Positions 7,921 through 17,409 of a stretch of 64,000 nucleotides of DNA are shown here, in pieces (within the stretch, counting starts at the first letter, position 1; the number at the start of each line of letters is the position of its first letter). The notes beneath the pieces are model-generated. The model searched no databases, had not been told where the DNA came from, and saw only the letters and a list, made by a program, of their open reading frames with translations. A program made the translations under genes and the position numbers. Origin of the DNA: Flavobacteriales bacterium (GTDB lineage Bacteria > Bacteroidota > Bacteroidia > Flavobacteriales_F > PHOS-HE28); assembly GCA_016702645.1 (NCBI GenBank), contig JADJDP010000022.1, positions 1 through 64,000 of the forward strand, in the 5' to 3' direction.

Positions 7921-9123
7921 TCAGTGGTGTTCGGCGTGCGCGTGGTGCGGCTCGTGCACCGCAGTTCCGATGTAGATGGCGGTGAGCAGCGTGAAGACGT
8001 AAGCCTGCAACGCAGCCACCAGTAGTTCGAGGCAGTTGATGAAGATGGTGAAGGCCAGCGCGAAGGGGCTGGTGGCGTAACCACCGATCAAACTCTCGCC
8101 GTTGTTGCTGAAGATGAAGATGAGGCAGAAGAACACCAGCAGCACGATGTGGCCGGCCATCATGTTCGCGAACAACCGGATGAGCAGCGTGAAGGGCCGG
8201 ATGAAAATTCCCATGATCTCGATCGGCGTGAGGATGATCAGCACCGGCCAAGGGATGCCCGGCATGGCGATGATGTGCATCCAGAAGTGCTTGTTCGCAA
8301 CGGCCGCCACGATCAAGAAGGTGATGGTGGCCAACACCAAGGGCGTAACGATGTTCCCCGTTACGTTCGCACCGAATGGGAAGATGGGGATGAGGCCGAT
8401 GAGGTTGAGGAACCAAATGAAGAAGAACAGTGTGAGCAGGTAGGGCGTGAAGCGCATGTAGTGCTTCTCGCCGATGCTGTTCTTCGCGATGTCGTCGCGG
8501 ACGAACAGGATCACCGGCTCCAGGAAACTGGCGACGCCCTTCGGGGCACTGACGCCGCGCCTCTTGTAGCCCTTGGCCATGCCGATGAAGACCACGCACA
8601 TGAGGATCACGCACATGATCAACGTGGCAGCGTTCTTCGTGATGCTGAGGTCGGTGATGGCAGCCGTCGCGGTCTCGTCCAAGTTGCCGTGCGCATCCAC
8701 GACGGTCATCTTGTTCTTGTGGTTCAGCGCATAGGTGCCGTGGTTGCCGGTGTACTTCTCACCGTGCATCAGGTGGCCGCTGCTGAAGAACTCCCATCCG
8801 CCGGGGGTCTTCAGGATCACAGGCAAGGGAAGGTGGGTATGGCCCCACAAGTGCCAGTCATGACTGTCGCCGATATGCTCCATGATGAGCTCCCCGGCCT
8901 TGAACTCCTTCTTGACCTCACCATGGCCATGTTCTTCGGTGCCCTGTTCATGGCTCACGGCCATGACATGTGCGCTGTCCACGGCTACCGTGTCGTGCGC
9001 TTCCGCATGATCATGAGCATGATCCTGGGCCGCCAACGCCCCGGGCACCAGTGTGCCGAACAGCGCGAAAGCCGCGCTAATCAAGGCTTTCCGGAGGATC
9101 ATCAAGGAGGGTAGGCCCTTCAT
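7921..9123 (-). CDS. atpB: F1F0 ATP synthase a subunit with His-rich N-terminal extension
   Basis: 400 residues from the ATG at 9123. A further in-frame ATG exists at 9144, but a TACTTTCG promoter-like box lies between them (9132-9139), so the shorter start is preferred. It opens with a hydrophobic signal-like segment, then a His/Asp/Glu-rich stretch (DHAHDHAEAHD, EEHGHGEVKKE) and a soluble region of about 140 residues before the first of the usual helices. Long N-termini of this sort are common in Bacteroidota a subunits. The proton-channel helix with LLIRLFANMMAGH contains the essential Arg, and a later helix has the QAYVFTLLTAIYIG ending. It lies 29 bases upstream of atpE. The role of the His-rich part is unknown; metal binding is possible but untested. 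Confidence 0.96.
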   Translation of the reverse strand: MKGLPSLMILRKALISAAFALFGTLVPGALAAQDHAHDHAEAHDTVAVDSAHVMAVSHEQGTEEHGHGEVKKEFKAGELIMEHIGDSHDWHLWGHTHLPLPVILKTPGGWEFFSSGHLMHGEKYTGNHGTYALNHKNKMTVVDAHGNLDETATAAITDLSITKNAATLIMCVILMCVVFIGMAKGYKRRGVSAPKGVASFLEPVILFVRDDIAKNSIGEKHYMRFTPYLLTLFFFIWFLNLIGLIPIFPFGANVTGNIVTPLVLATITFLIVAAVANKHFWMHIIAMPGIPWPVLIILTPIEIMGIFIRPFTLLIRLFANMMAGHIVLLVFFCLIFIFSNNGESLIGGYATSPFALAFTIFINCLELLVAALQAYVFTLLTAIYIGTAVHEPHHAHAEHH

Positions 9124-9131
9124 TGCGGCCG

Positions 9132-9139
9132 CGAAAGTA
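9132..9139 (-). promoter_or_regulatory. Candidate -7 box upstream of atpB
   Basis: TACTTTCG on the minus strand, eight bases before the ATG at 9123. It matches the TAnnTTyG pattern seen before several other genes here. No clear -33 TTG is visible at the expected distance. If real, the leader is almost absent. Confidence 0.45.
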
Positions 9140-9183
9140 GGCACTATCGCGATCCGAGCAAACGGGTGTGCCGAAAGCAGTTA

Positions 9184-9429
9184 TCAGCCCTTCCGTCGGG
9201 TCTCCTTGAAGAGCAACCAAAGCGCGCCCGTGACGCCGAGAAATACCCCGAGCACCGTGAACCAAGGGGTGGCCAGTTCAAGTTCGTCATCGAGCCAACG
9301 ACCGCCCAGGATGAACAGCACCATGCCCACCACCATTTGGGTACCCATGGCACCGTAGCGGGCGTAGCTTTTGGCTGGACCGGTGACCTCTTCCAGTTCC
9401 TCCTTGTCGATACCGTCCTCGAGCTTCAT
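9184..9429 (-). CDS. AtpZ/AtpI-like small membrane protein
   Basis: 81 residues with two membrane helices (about 27-47 and 57-75) separated by a short loop, RWLDDELELATPW. This two-helix plan with a conserved acidic loop and a Gly-rich first helix (YGAMGTQMVVGMVLFILGGRWLD) fits the AtpZ/AtpI family, encoded just upstream of atpB in many bacteria and linked to c-ring assembly or ion supply. It precedes atpB by about 60 bases and follows the 126-residue membrane protein by one base. The assignment rests on topology, motif and position. Confidence 0.75.
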   Translation of the reverse strand: MKLEDGIDKEELEEVTGPAKSYARYGAMGTQMVVGMVLFILGGRWLDDELELATPWFTVLGVFLGVTGALWLLFKETRRKG

Positions 9430-9430
9430 G

Positions 9431-9811
9431 TCATTTGCCCGCCGTGCGGATCACACGGGAGAGGCGGACGGTGCTGAAGGCGAGATAGGCAACATAGCGC
9501 CCTGCAAAGGCCACCGTGAGCGGTTTGTCAACTTCCGGAGGGGCCACCTTGAGCAGGATGGCGAAGACGAGCAGGGAACCCATGAGCTTCATGACCAATC
9601 CGCCCATGAAACGGCGAATGAAGATGTTGGCCTGCGCCGAACTGCGCTCCTGCCACATCAGCAGCGCGAGGGTAACGAGCGTGAAGTAGGTGAGCAGGAA
9701 CACGAAGTGCCAAGTGAAGGCATTTCCGGTGAAATACACACCGCACCAGGTAGCCAGCGCACACAGCGCACTGAACAGGAGCAATGGGAACAGGAAAGGT
9801 GCTTTGGACAT
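9431..9811 (-). CDS. Small membrane protein of the ATP synthase locus
   Basis: 126 residues with four predicted hydrophobic segments (about 6-25, 32-50, 70-90 and 97-115). It starts one base before the AtpZ-like gene and ends one base from it, so the two are almost certainly co-transcribed. Proteins of this size and place in Bacteroidota ATP synthase operons resemble ATP synthase subunit I, but the sequence itself gives me no diagnostic motif. The basic C-terminus, RLSRVIRTAGK, should be cytoplasmic. The function remains unassigned. Confidence 0.7.
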   Translation of the reverse strand: MSKAPFLFPLLLFSALCALATWCGVYFTGNAFTWHFVFLLTYFTLVTLALLMWQERSSAQANIFIRRFMGGLVMKLMGSLLVFAILLKVAPPEVDKPLTVAFAGRYVAYLAFSTVRLSRVIRTAGK

Positions 9812-9863
9812 CGGCAGACAACCTCAGCGCCGAAGGGGCAAAGGCCGTATCAGTGGAACGGCG

Positions 9864-10316
9864 TTAGCGGGCTGCTTGAGCAGGCTGCTCGGCACGCGGG
9901 GCTGTTTGCAGGCGCGTGGGATCCATCTCCTTCACCACACCACCGGCCATGCTGCAATTTCCGGTGAACACTGCGCCCGGCTCGATCGCAAGCTTCTTGG
10001 TGTTGATGTCGCCCTGGAGCTTGGCCGTGGCCTTCAAGCTCAGCAGGTCCTGGCAGTTGATCTTGCCGATCACCGTGCCTTCGATATCGCTGCTCTGGCA
10101 GATCACTTCGCCCTCGATCACACCGCTCTGGCCCACGATCACACGGCCCTTCGCGTTCACGGTGCCTTTCACACGACCATCGATGCGAATGTTGCTGTCG
10201 CTGCGGATCTCACCTTCGATGGAGGTGCCCTCCATGATGCTGTTGATCTTGCCGGGGTTCGCTGGTTCCATGGGCTTGTTCATGTTGGTGTTCGCCGGTT
10301 TTTCGCTTCGGAACAT
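9864..10316 (-). CDS. Bactofilin (polymer-forming cytoskeletal protein)
   Basis: 150 residues. A short disordered N-terminus (residues 1-22, rich in Asn, Pro and Lys) is followed by the right-handed beta-helix core: successive repeats such as SIEGEIRSDSNIRIDGRVKG, VIVGQSGVIEGEVICQ and LKATAKLQGDINTKKLAIEPGAVFTGNCSM. The C-terminal tail is Pro/Ala-rich. Bactofilins assemble nucleotide-free filaments at the inner membrane and scaffold cell-shape or peptidoglycan enzymes. Here the gene lies between sprE and the ATP synthase genes and about 3 kb from an M23 peptidase, a frequent partner type. A TATATTCG box lies about 40 bases before the start. Confidence 0.95.
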   Translation of the reverse strand: MFRSEKPANTNMNKPMEPANPGKINSIMEGTSIEGEIRSDSNIRIDGRVKGTVNAKGRVIVGQSGVIEGEVICQSSDIEGTVIGKINCQDLLSLKATAKLQGDINTKKLAIEPGAVFTGNCSMAGGVVKEMDPTRLQTAPRAEQPAQAAR

Positions 10317-10354
10317 GGTCCGTGGAGCTTGAAGAGGTTAAGAGAGCTTGGGTG

Positions 10355-10362
10355 CGAATATA
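10355..10362 (-). promoter_or_regulatory. Candidate -7 box upstream of bactofilin
   Basis: TATATTCG on the minus strand, 38 bases before the bactofilin ATG, in the short gap after the sprE stop. It matches TAnnTTyG. It suggests that bactofilin and the ATP synthase genes can be transcribed separately from sprE. Confidence 0.4.
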
Positions 10363-10381
10363 GCCTCGCGATCAGCATATC

Positions 10382-13002
10382 CTACTGACCGTCAAGGTAC
10401 TTCTCCTGAAAGAACGTCTCATAACCGGCGATGTCGCGCGACTTGTAGAGCAGGGCATAATTCTCCGGGGAGATGGCGAACGAGGGGTAGCCCATGTCGT
10501 TGATCCCCGCCAGCATGTCCGGGTTGCCTGTGAAGAGCGAATGGTATTCGATCGCCTGTGTCTTGTCCGCAAGTGGCGTCACCAGCACCACATGTTGGTC
10601 GGTGCCCATGAGGCTGCTGGTGACCTCGAGCGTTACCGCTCCGAAGTAGGCCGCATTGAAATCGGAGAGCGTCGTCTTGATGGTGGTAACGTCGTTGCCT
10701 TCGTTCGGTATCACCACCATGTAGTAATGCTCGCCGTCGCTCCTTTTGAACAGGGGCGGTGGTGCGATGCCTTTCGGAGCCCCATCCGTGGCGCCTCCGT
10801 CCAGGCTGGCGAGCAATACTTCCGCCGCATTGGCCTCGTCGGTCCCGGGCCACTGGGCCTTCACCTCGCCGAGGGCAGCGCGGAACCCGGCCAGATCACG
10901 CGTGCCGCCAATAGCCATGGCCTTGAGGATATGGTACTTGGGACGGAAATGATTGCGCGGTTCTTCCAGTAGGACATGATCGCACGCCGTGATCACCGGG
11001 TAGTAGGCGTATGAGCGGAACAACTGGTACACTTCCTTGTAGGCGGCTTCCTCTTCCTTCCGGCGCACCTCATCGGCCTGCAGGATGTTGGGGTCGCGCA
11101 CCAAACGGGCGAACTCCGAGTCGGGCCAGCGCTCCAGAATGATATCGGCATAGGTCTTCGACCCGCTACCGCCCATGAGATCCACCCAACCGCCGGCCTC
11201 CTTCTCCAAATAGATGCGGTAAAGCTGATAGTGCGCCTCGGCCGTGAAGTCGCACTCGTCGAAGCGCGTATTGAGCACCTCGAAGCTCTCGATGGCGTTC
11301 TCCACATCCTTGAGCTGCTCTTTGTAGATCATGCCACTGGTGTACAGTGCCGTGCAGATGCGCGCGTTGGAAGCCATGGTCGCGGCTTCGTCCTGTGGCA
11401 GGTCGCGCAGGTAGAAATCGGGGTTCTTCCACTCAGCCTCACCCTTCTCTTTGTTCTCCTCGCCCTCCTCTTCTTCCTCTTCACCTCCTTGGGCAAGCGC
11501 ACTACCGCTACGGTCCTTGCGCCGCCAGTCGTCCTCCAGCTTCCGGTTCCCCCATTTCTTGCGGAAATTGGTGAGGCCTCGACCTATCTGCTGTGGATCG
11601 TAGAAGTACCAGGCACCTCGTGTTCCGGTTCCGGGTGTAGGCGGCTTGGGGGTGCCAGCTCCGAGGCCGCACGGGCCTCCTCTTCCTTCTGCGCTGCTTC
11701 GGCTTCCGCTTGCTCACGGGCGCGAATGATGCTGCGGATCTTCTTCTCCCGCTCTTCCGGATCGAGCCCCATGATCGCCTGCAAGCTGTCCTCGCGCGAA
11801 ATGATGTTCAACTGTTCCACGAGGTCACCGAGCACACGGGCACGCGTGTCAACTTCATCGAATCGTACATGCTCTTCGCTCAGGAGCGAGCGCGTGCTAT
11901 CGTAGTACTGCTGCGCAGGCACGTAGGCCCTGTCGTCGAAGTAGATGTCGGCGAGCTTCAGGAAACTCTTGGCCTTTTGCTTGGTGTCGGTGGTGCTGAC
12001 CCTCACGCTCGTGAGCAGGTGGTCGATGGCCAGCGAATCCTCACGGTCCTTCAGGTCCAGGTCCGCCAGCGCGTAATGGATCATGTCGAAGTGGTCGATG
12101 TGCTTGTCGTCCCGCAACATCGCGCGGAGCTTCTTGCGCAGCGACTTCGTATCGCCCTTGTTGAAGGCCAGCGCTTGGAAGATCTGCGCGTGGAAGGCGA
12201 TCTCGTAAGGCGGGTTCATCTTCACCACCTGTGCGAACTGGTTGATGGCTTTTTCCTCCTGCCCTTTCAACTGATAGAGTTGTGCGAGGATGAAGGCCCA
12301 GCGCACGCGCTCGCGCTTCTGCTCGGCGAGCGTTACGGCACGCTCCAGGTGAAGGATGGCGTCATCCACTTTGCCGCGCTTCAGCTCCAACTCGGCACGC
12401 ACGGCGCTCAGCTCTCCCTGGTCCAGGTCCTTGGGAAGTTTCTTCAGATCGGTCACATGGTCCAGTGCGCTCTGGGCCTTCGCGTACTGCTCCAGCTGGA
12501 TCGCGGTACGCGCCAACCAGATCTCACTTTCCAGTTCGCGGTTGCCACCCTTGAACTTGCGGCTGATGTAAGTGAAGCCGCGTTCGGCCTCGGAGAAGTT
12601 GCGTTTGTAGAACTGGCTTCGGCCAATGACGAACCAGGCATCGTCTATCCACTTGTTCTTCTCCTTGCCCTCGATGTCCATGCTGTGCCGTTCGATGACG
12701 AGCGAGCATTTGTCGATGCATTTTTCGAGGTCCGGGATCGCAGCCCGTGACTGTTCCTCGGTCCCGTAAACGAAGAGCGGGAGGACCTCGTCGAAATTGT
12801 CCTGGTGCGCGTCCTCGATGTCCATCACCAACTCCTTCAACTTCTCGTTGGCGTTGAACCAGCCGTTGTCACGGGCGGTGAGGCGGTGGAAGGTGCGGTT
12901 GAGGAAGGCGTCCTTCTCCTGCGAACAGGCAGCCACCAGCAGGCATACGAACAACCCGGTCCAGAGGAGGGCGTGGCGGGAAGGAAGCTGGCGCGGGGTC
13001 AC
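10382..13002 (-). pseudogene. sprE: SprE/PorW-type TPR lipoprotein, frameshifted
   Basis: Two frames (11584-13002 and the frame containing 10382-11377) join into one protein of about 873 residues. The N-terminus is a lipoprotein signal (LLVAACSQ, lipid Cys26) from a GTG start. The first two thirds are tetratricopeptide-like helices, such as DDAWFVIGRSQFYKRNFSEAERGF. An acidic and Lys-rich linker follows, then a second helical region and a C-terminal domain. SprE/PorW is an outer-membrane lipoprotein needed for gliding and type IX secretion in this phylum. The break is one missing base at about 11650-11700. Reading the alternate frame from there gives a sensible linker (GAWYFYDPQQIGRGL) that runs straight into the second part, so a sequence error is likelier than gene decay. 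A TAACTTCG box lies 22 bases upstream. Confidence 0.8.
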
Positions 13003-13024
13003 GGGGTGTTGAACTACGAACGGG

Positions 13025-13032
13025 CGAAGTTA
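13025..13032 (-). promoter_or_regulatory. Candidate -7 box upstream of sprE
   Basis: TAACTTCG on the minus strand, 22 bases before the GTG start at 13002, in the divergent gap between sprE and the M23 peptidase gene. It matches TAnnTTyG. Confidence 0.4.
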
Positions 13033-13105
13033 TTTCATGGCCGGTGTCCGCAGCGGGTTGCGAAGATGGGGGAACGGAGCCGTAGCGCGGTGATCGCGCA
13101 CCTTT

Positions 13106-14002
13106 GTGCCCATGGCCCAGGAGCGCACGAAGGCGGAGAAAGGACGTATGCGCCGTTTGCTCAGGCGCATGCGCAGCAAGTACCGGCTGCTGCTCATCGA
13201 CGACCGCACCTTCGAGGAGCGCTTCAGCGTGAAGCTCAACCGGCTGTCCGTGCTGGTGTTCACCGTGCTCACCTTTCTCCTCTACGGCGCACTCATCGTA
13301 TCCGTGATCGTCTTCACCCCCCTCAAGCGGTTCATCCCCGGTTACTCCGACCAAGAAACCAAGCTCAACGCCTACCGCAGCACCATCGAGGCCGATTCGC
13401 TGGAAATGGTGGTGCATGCCCAAGACCTGTACATCGCCAATCTCCGGGGCATCCTCAGCGGGTCCCTGCCATCGGACAGCATAGCCAAGCTCACCCCGAG
13501 CGACTTGAAACCGACGGCCGAGGATCTTCTGCCGGGGCGCTCCGACAGCCTGCTGCGCGCGCGAGTGGCCAAAGAGGAGCAGTACAGCTTGATGGAGGAT
13601 CGCGGCACCACCGAACGGCGAGAGCTGGCCAGCCTGCTCTTCGTACCACCTGTGCAGGGTATTGTTACCAGCACCTTCGATCGTGGTAAGGAACACTACG
13701 GCATCGATATCGTGACCAAGCCCGATGCGGCGGTGAAGGCCTGCCTCGGCGGCACCGTGACATTGGCCAGTTGGACCACCGATGCCGGGAACGTTTTGCA
13801 GTTGCAGCATGCCAACGGGCTCACGAGCATCTACAAACACAACAGCGTGCTGCTGAAGAAGGCCGGTGATCGTGTGAAAGCTGGCGAAGCCATCGCCATC
13901 GTGGGCAGCACCGGTGAGACGAGCACCGGTCCCCACTTGCACTATGAGCTCTGGCACAACGGCGAGCCGGTGGACCCCGGAGCGTACATGGTCTTCAAAT
14001 AG
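13106..14002 (+). CDS. M23-family (LytM) peptidoglycan peptidase, membrane anchored
   Basis: 298 residues. An N-terminal Arg/Lys-rich cytoplasmic stretch (1-50) precedes one membrane helix (about 50-73), then a periplasmic region of about 100 residues that is probably helical. The C-terminal LytM domain starts near residue 185. Zinc ligands are visible: HYGIDIV (H-x3-D), and HLHYEL near the C-terminus with the H-x-H pair. STGETSTGPHLHYELWHNGEPVDP is the usual family ending. Active ligands imply endopeptidase activity on peptide cross-links. An alternative ATG lies two codons in. It is divergent from sprE and near bactofilin, consistent with a cell-envelope role. Confidence 0.93.
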   Translation: MPMAQERTKAEKGRMRRLLRRMRSKYRLLLIDDRTFEERFSVKLNRLSVLVFTVLTFLLYGALIVSVIVFTPLKRFIPGYSDQETKLNAYRSTIEADSLEMVVHAQDLYIANLRGILSGSLPSDSIAKLTPSDLKPTAEDLLPGRSDSLLRARVAKEEQYSLMEDRGTTERRELASLLFVPPVQGIVTSTFDRGKEHYGIDIVTKPDAAVKACLGGTVTLASWTTDAGNVLQLQHANGLTSIYKHNSVLLKKAGDRVKAGEAIAIVGSTGETSTGPHLHYELWHNGEPVDPGAYMVFK

Positions 14003-14012
14003 TGGTTCCATT

Positions 14013-14038
14013 GTCGCCCTGAGCTTGTCGAAGGGCAC
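14013..14038 (+). repeat. Dispersed palindromic repeat, copy 3
   Basis: GTCGCCCTGAGC then TTGTCGAAGGGCAC, starting 11 bases after the M23 peptidase TAG stop and before the GH3 gene. It is identical to copy 1 over the first 23 bases. Confidence 0.75.
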
Positions 14039-14093
14039 CCAGCATCTTGATCGTCTTGCCCCTGAAAGCCCATAGCCAAAACCATACGCGCGC

Positions 14094-15539
14094 ATGGTCA
14101 CCAAGGCGGTGATGCGGCGTGCGTTGGATCCGGTGGCCACACAGTTGGGTGTGCTGCGGCAGTTGGTGGAGTTCGGAGGAAGTACCGTGTTCGGTCGCGA
14201 GCACAAGCTGCACCAAGTGCATGATCACGCAGGACTCGTGCAGGCGACCCCCGTTCGGGACTACGAGGGCTTCCGTCCGTACATCGACCGCATCATCGCG
14301 GGCGAAAAGCACGTGTTATGGCCTGGCCAGCCACTCTACTTGTGCAAGACCAGCGGTACCACCAGTGGTGCCAAGTACATCCCCATCACGCAGCACTCGC
14401 TGCCCAACCACATCGGCAGTGCGCGACGTGCGTTGCTCGCGTACATCGCATACAGTGGCCGCGCAGAGTTCGTGGGTGGCAAGATGATCTTCCTGCAAGG
14501 CAGCCCCGTGCTGGACAAGAGTGGGCTCATCCCAACCGGACGCCTCAGCGGCATCGTGGCGAACCACGTTCCCAAGTACCTCTTGAAGAACCGCATGCCC
14601 AGCTTCGCCACCAACAGCATCCCCGATTGGGAAACCAAGGTGGAAGCCGTGGTGGGTGAGACCATGACCGAGGACATGCGCTTGATCAGTGGCATACCCA
14701 GCTGGGTGCGCATGTACATGGAGCGCCTGCTCGCGCGCACTGGCAAGCGAACGGTGCGGGAAGTGTTCCCCAATTTCTCGCTCTTCGTTTATGGTGGAGT
14801 CAACTATGCGCCGTATCGCAGCAGCATGGAAACGCTCATCGGCGGAAGCGTGCCGAGCGTGGAACTCTTCCCCGCAAGCGAAGGCTTCATCGCGTACCAG
14901 GATAAGAGCCATGAAGAAGGCTTGTTGCTCGTGGTGGACAACGGCATCTACTACGAGTTCATACCAACGAGCGAGTTGGGCAAGCCATCACCCAAGCGAC
15001 TTTCACTCACTGAAGTGGAAGTGGGCGTGAACTACGCACTTGTGTTGCACACGAACGCCGGCCTCTGGGGCTATGAGATCGGCGATACCGTCAAGTTCGT
15101 TTCGCTCTCGCCACCGCGCATCGTTGTCACAGGTCGCACGAAGCATTTCACGAGCGCATTTGGTGAGCACGTGATCGCCGAAGAAGTGGAGAGCGCGTTG
15201 AAGGAAGCGATGGACAACTTGCCATGCGAAGTGGCCGAGTTCACGGTGGCTCCGCAACTCACGCCATCCGATGGTGGACTGCCCTATCACGAGTGGTTCG
15301 TCGAGTTCGCCGTGCCACCGAAAGACATGCAAGCACTCGCTGCCGCGCTGGATGCTGCCATGCGCAAGCGCAACATCTACTACCGCGACTTGATCACCGG
15401 CAGCGTGCTTCGTCCGTTGGTGCTCACGCCGGTATCGCGCGGAGGTTTTGCGGCCTTGATGAAAGCGCGCGGCATGAACGACGCGCAGAGCAAGATGCCG
15501 AGGTTGGCGAACGACAGGAGGTACGTGGAGGGCTTGTGA
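14094..15539 (+). CDS. GH3-family adenylating enzyme (auxin-responsive GH3-like)
   Basis: 481 residues. It has the ANL-type phosphate-binding motif KTSGTTSGAKYIPIT near residue 85, a central YGGVNYAPYR near 230, and SEGFIAYQ near 263. NAGLWGYEIGDTVKFV precedes the RTKHFTSAFGEHV segment at the hinge. This is the bacterial version of the GH3 acyl-adenylate/amide synthetase fold; in plants GH3 enzymes join amino acids to jasmonate or auxin. In Bacteroidota the substrate is not established. The start is the ATG at 14094, which follows a dispersed repeat copy. It is convergent with the OmpA-type gene, whose stop is six bases away. Complete and intact. Confidence 0.92.
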   Translation: MVTKAVMRRALDPVATQLGVLRQLVEFGGSTVFGREHKLHQVHDHAGLVQATPVRDYEGFRPYIDRIIAGEKHVLWPGQPLYLCKTSGTTSGAKYIPITQHSLPNHIGSARRALLAYIAYSGRAEFVGGKMIFLQGSPVLDKSGLIPTGRLSGIVANHVPKYLLKNRMPSFATNSIPDWETKVEAVVGETMTEDMRLISGIPSWVRMYMERLLARTGKRTVREVFPNFSLFVYGGVNYAPYRSSMETLIGGSVPSVELFPASEGFIAYQDKSHEEGLLLVVDNGIYYEFIPTSELGKPSPKRLSLTEVEVGVNYALVLHTNAGLWGYEIGDTVKFVSLSPPRIVVTGRTKHFTSAFGEHVIAEEVESALKEAMDNLPCEVAEFTVAPQLTPSDGGLPYHEWFVEFAVPPKDMQALAAALDAAMRKRNIYYRDLITGSVLRPLVLTPVSRGGFAALMKARGMNDAQSKMPRLANDRRYVEGL

Positions 15540-15545
15540 GCCGAT

Positions 15546-17309
15546 TCACCTAACCACCTCCACCTCCACTCTCCGGTTGATCGCCCGTCCTTCTTCGGTG
15601 GTGTTGTCGGCGATGGGTTCCCTGCTTCCGGCGGATGTTGTTGTGATGTGTGCATCCGGGGCACCGCGTTCGATCAACGCAGAGCGCAACCGATCAGCGC
15701 GTGCTTGCGCTAAGCGTTCATTGTGCGCGGGTGTGCCACTATCGTCGGCGTGGCCGATGATACGGATGCGCAAGGTCGGTTCGTCCTTCAGCAGTGCTGC
15801 GAGGCGATCCAGTTCCGCGACGTAACGACCCAGCGGTTCGTCGCTATCAGTATCGAAGTAGAGCGAGAGGCGATCCGGAAATGCGGGATCAGAGACACGA
15901 TCCGTTTGTGTCATCATCACCTTGGTACGACACGTATCCACACAGCCAGCGATGCGCTCCACCGCGTTCAGGTGTACGTTGTCCACGTAGTAGTATGCGA
16001 AGGGTCCGTCGTTCTCATTGCCCGCGAGCATCAAGGTGCAGGCCGTATCGGGGTCGAAGTTGCCGAGCAGCAATTGGGTTGCGCATAGGTTGGGAGTGAA
16101 GGTGCCGCACAGTGTCATGGGTGCATCGGTGTGCGTGATGGGAAGTCCACGCGGTGAACGCCATGCCCAAGGGAAGCGCAAGCGCTCACGATCGTAGCGG
16201 ATGCTGAAGGTGTCCGTGACAGCGATGCCGATGGCGTCCATGGCGTAGGCATAGGTGCTGTTACGCCATACGTCGAACGCAATGCGATAGGTCGTACACG
16301 GACTGAGCGTGTCGGCAAGTGGTATCCGGATGTACTCGCGATTGTCCGGGTAGCCCTGGGAGTAGGTGTACAAACCCGTCAGCCCGTTCATGAGGTCGGG
16401 TGTGCCGCTGCTGGCGTTGCGCCAGCTATCCGGTTTCGGATGCACGTTGTTGTCGAAGCCCGGATCGGGGATCAACTCCGGACCTGTTGCCGCCGCAACA
16501 CCGTGAGGACAAGCTTGATCGGCGGTAAGCAAGGCGATATGTTCCGGTGCGCTCGTATCCGCCACCAGCGACACGCCATCGAGGTACACATACGCGGTGC
16601 GTTTCATCCACGCATGCCACGCACCGCGCCGTGGTTCGGGATCCATCCGCGCATCGACCTTGCGCTTCATGCTCGCCTTCTTGTCGGCGTTCATTGCCTT
16701 GCGCGTGCTGCTGTTGCACGGATGAAAGTTGCCGACGATGACGAACTGCTCACCGCCAGTGGCGTTGTACAAACCGCTTACCGTTGTCCACGATGCGGTG
16801 TCATCCAGCAGGCGGCCCAATGGGTTCTCCATGTGCGCATGCTCTCGCGCTCGTAAGGGCACACCCTTCCGCGAAAGATCCTCCGCGGAGAAGATCGCAC
16901 CCACGCGATCGGTGATGTAGCCCGCGTATTCCGCAACGCTCACCCGGAATGAAAGCCGGTAGCGGCGCCCGTTCTCAAGCGGGTGCTCCAGCGGGAACTG
17001 GAGGTATTCGCGCGAGCCGCATTCATCGGGCATATCGCTGGTGAGGACGAGCCCCGCGTACGTGGTGCCGTTCCATGCGGGTTGTGCGCCGCTCCAGTTC
17101 AGCGGCACACCGAAGCTGCTGCTGCACGCACTGTAAAGGTCGGGGTCGCCTTGCGCGGCTTTCACACGGCCATCCACGGTGAGCTTCTTGATCACCGGGC
17201 CTTGGGGGCAGCGACCGACTTTTTCCAAGCCACCGTTGATCACCAACTCTTGCGCTTGTGTGTTCTGCAACGAGCACACAAAGAGCGTAGGGAGGACGAT
17301 GAAGCGCAT
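15546..17309 (-). CDS. Secreted OmpA-family protein with duplicated N-terminal domains
   Basis: 587 residues. Residues 1-19 look like a signal peptide (cleavage after TQAQ). Two related beta-rich modules follow: each opens with an N-G-L or P-D-P-G-F segment (ELVINGGLEKVG, ELIPDPGFDNN), later has REYLQFPL or REYIRIPL, then RYRLSF or TYRIAF, and ends with a YLDGVSL or YYVDNVHL strand. This pattern is typical of carbohydrate-binding-like jelly rolls. The C-terminal 110 residues form an OmpA peptidoglycan-binding domain: LYFDTDSDEP, RIRIIGHADDSGT, LAQARADRLRSALIERGA and RAINRRVEVEVV. It is probably an outer-membrane or periplasmic protein tied to the cell wall. The ligand is unknown. Confidence 0.88.
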   Translation of the reverse strand: MRFIVLPTLFVCSLQNTQAQELVINGGLEKVGRCPQGPVIKKLTVDGRVKAAQGDPDLYSACSSSFGVPLNWSGAQPAWNGTTYAGLVLTSDMPDECGSREYLQFPLEHPLENGRRYRLSFRVSVAEYAGYITDRVGAIFSAEDLSRKGVPLRAREHAHMENPLGRLLDDTASWTTVSGLYNATGGEQFVIVGNFHPCNSSTRKAMNADKKASMKRKVDARMDPEPRRGAWHAWMKRTAYVYLDGVSLVADTSAPEHIALLTADQACPHGVAAATGPELIPDPGFDNNVHPKPDSWRNASSGTPDLMNGLTGLYTYSQGYPDNREYIRIPLADTLSPCTTYRIAFDVWRNSTYAYAMDAIGIAVTDTFSIRYDRERLRFPWAWRSPRGLPITHTDAPMTLCGTFTPNLCATQLLLGNFDPDTACTLMLAGNENDGPFAYYYVDNVHLNAVERIAGCVDTCRTKVMMTQTDRVSDPAFPDRLSLYFDTDSDEPLGRYVAELDRLAALLKDEPTLRIRIIGHADDSGTPAHNERLAQARADRLRSALIERGAPDAHITTTSAGSREPIADNTTEEGRAINRRVEVEVVR

Positions 17310-17409
17310 GCGCGGCGCAAGATCAACGATCCGCGACGAGGATCCGTGTTCACCGGAACGTCGTTGGCGCGAATATGCTCACCTGCGCCAGCAAGCTTCC
17401 AACGATCGG

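Noticed and set aside
10382..11377. A separate 331-residue protein starting at 11377
   Set aside because: Its frame extends upstream without a stop into the sprE linker and fits the C-terminal half of SprE, so it is one gene with a frameshift.
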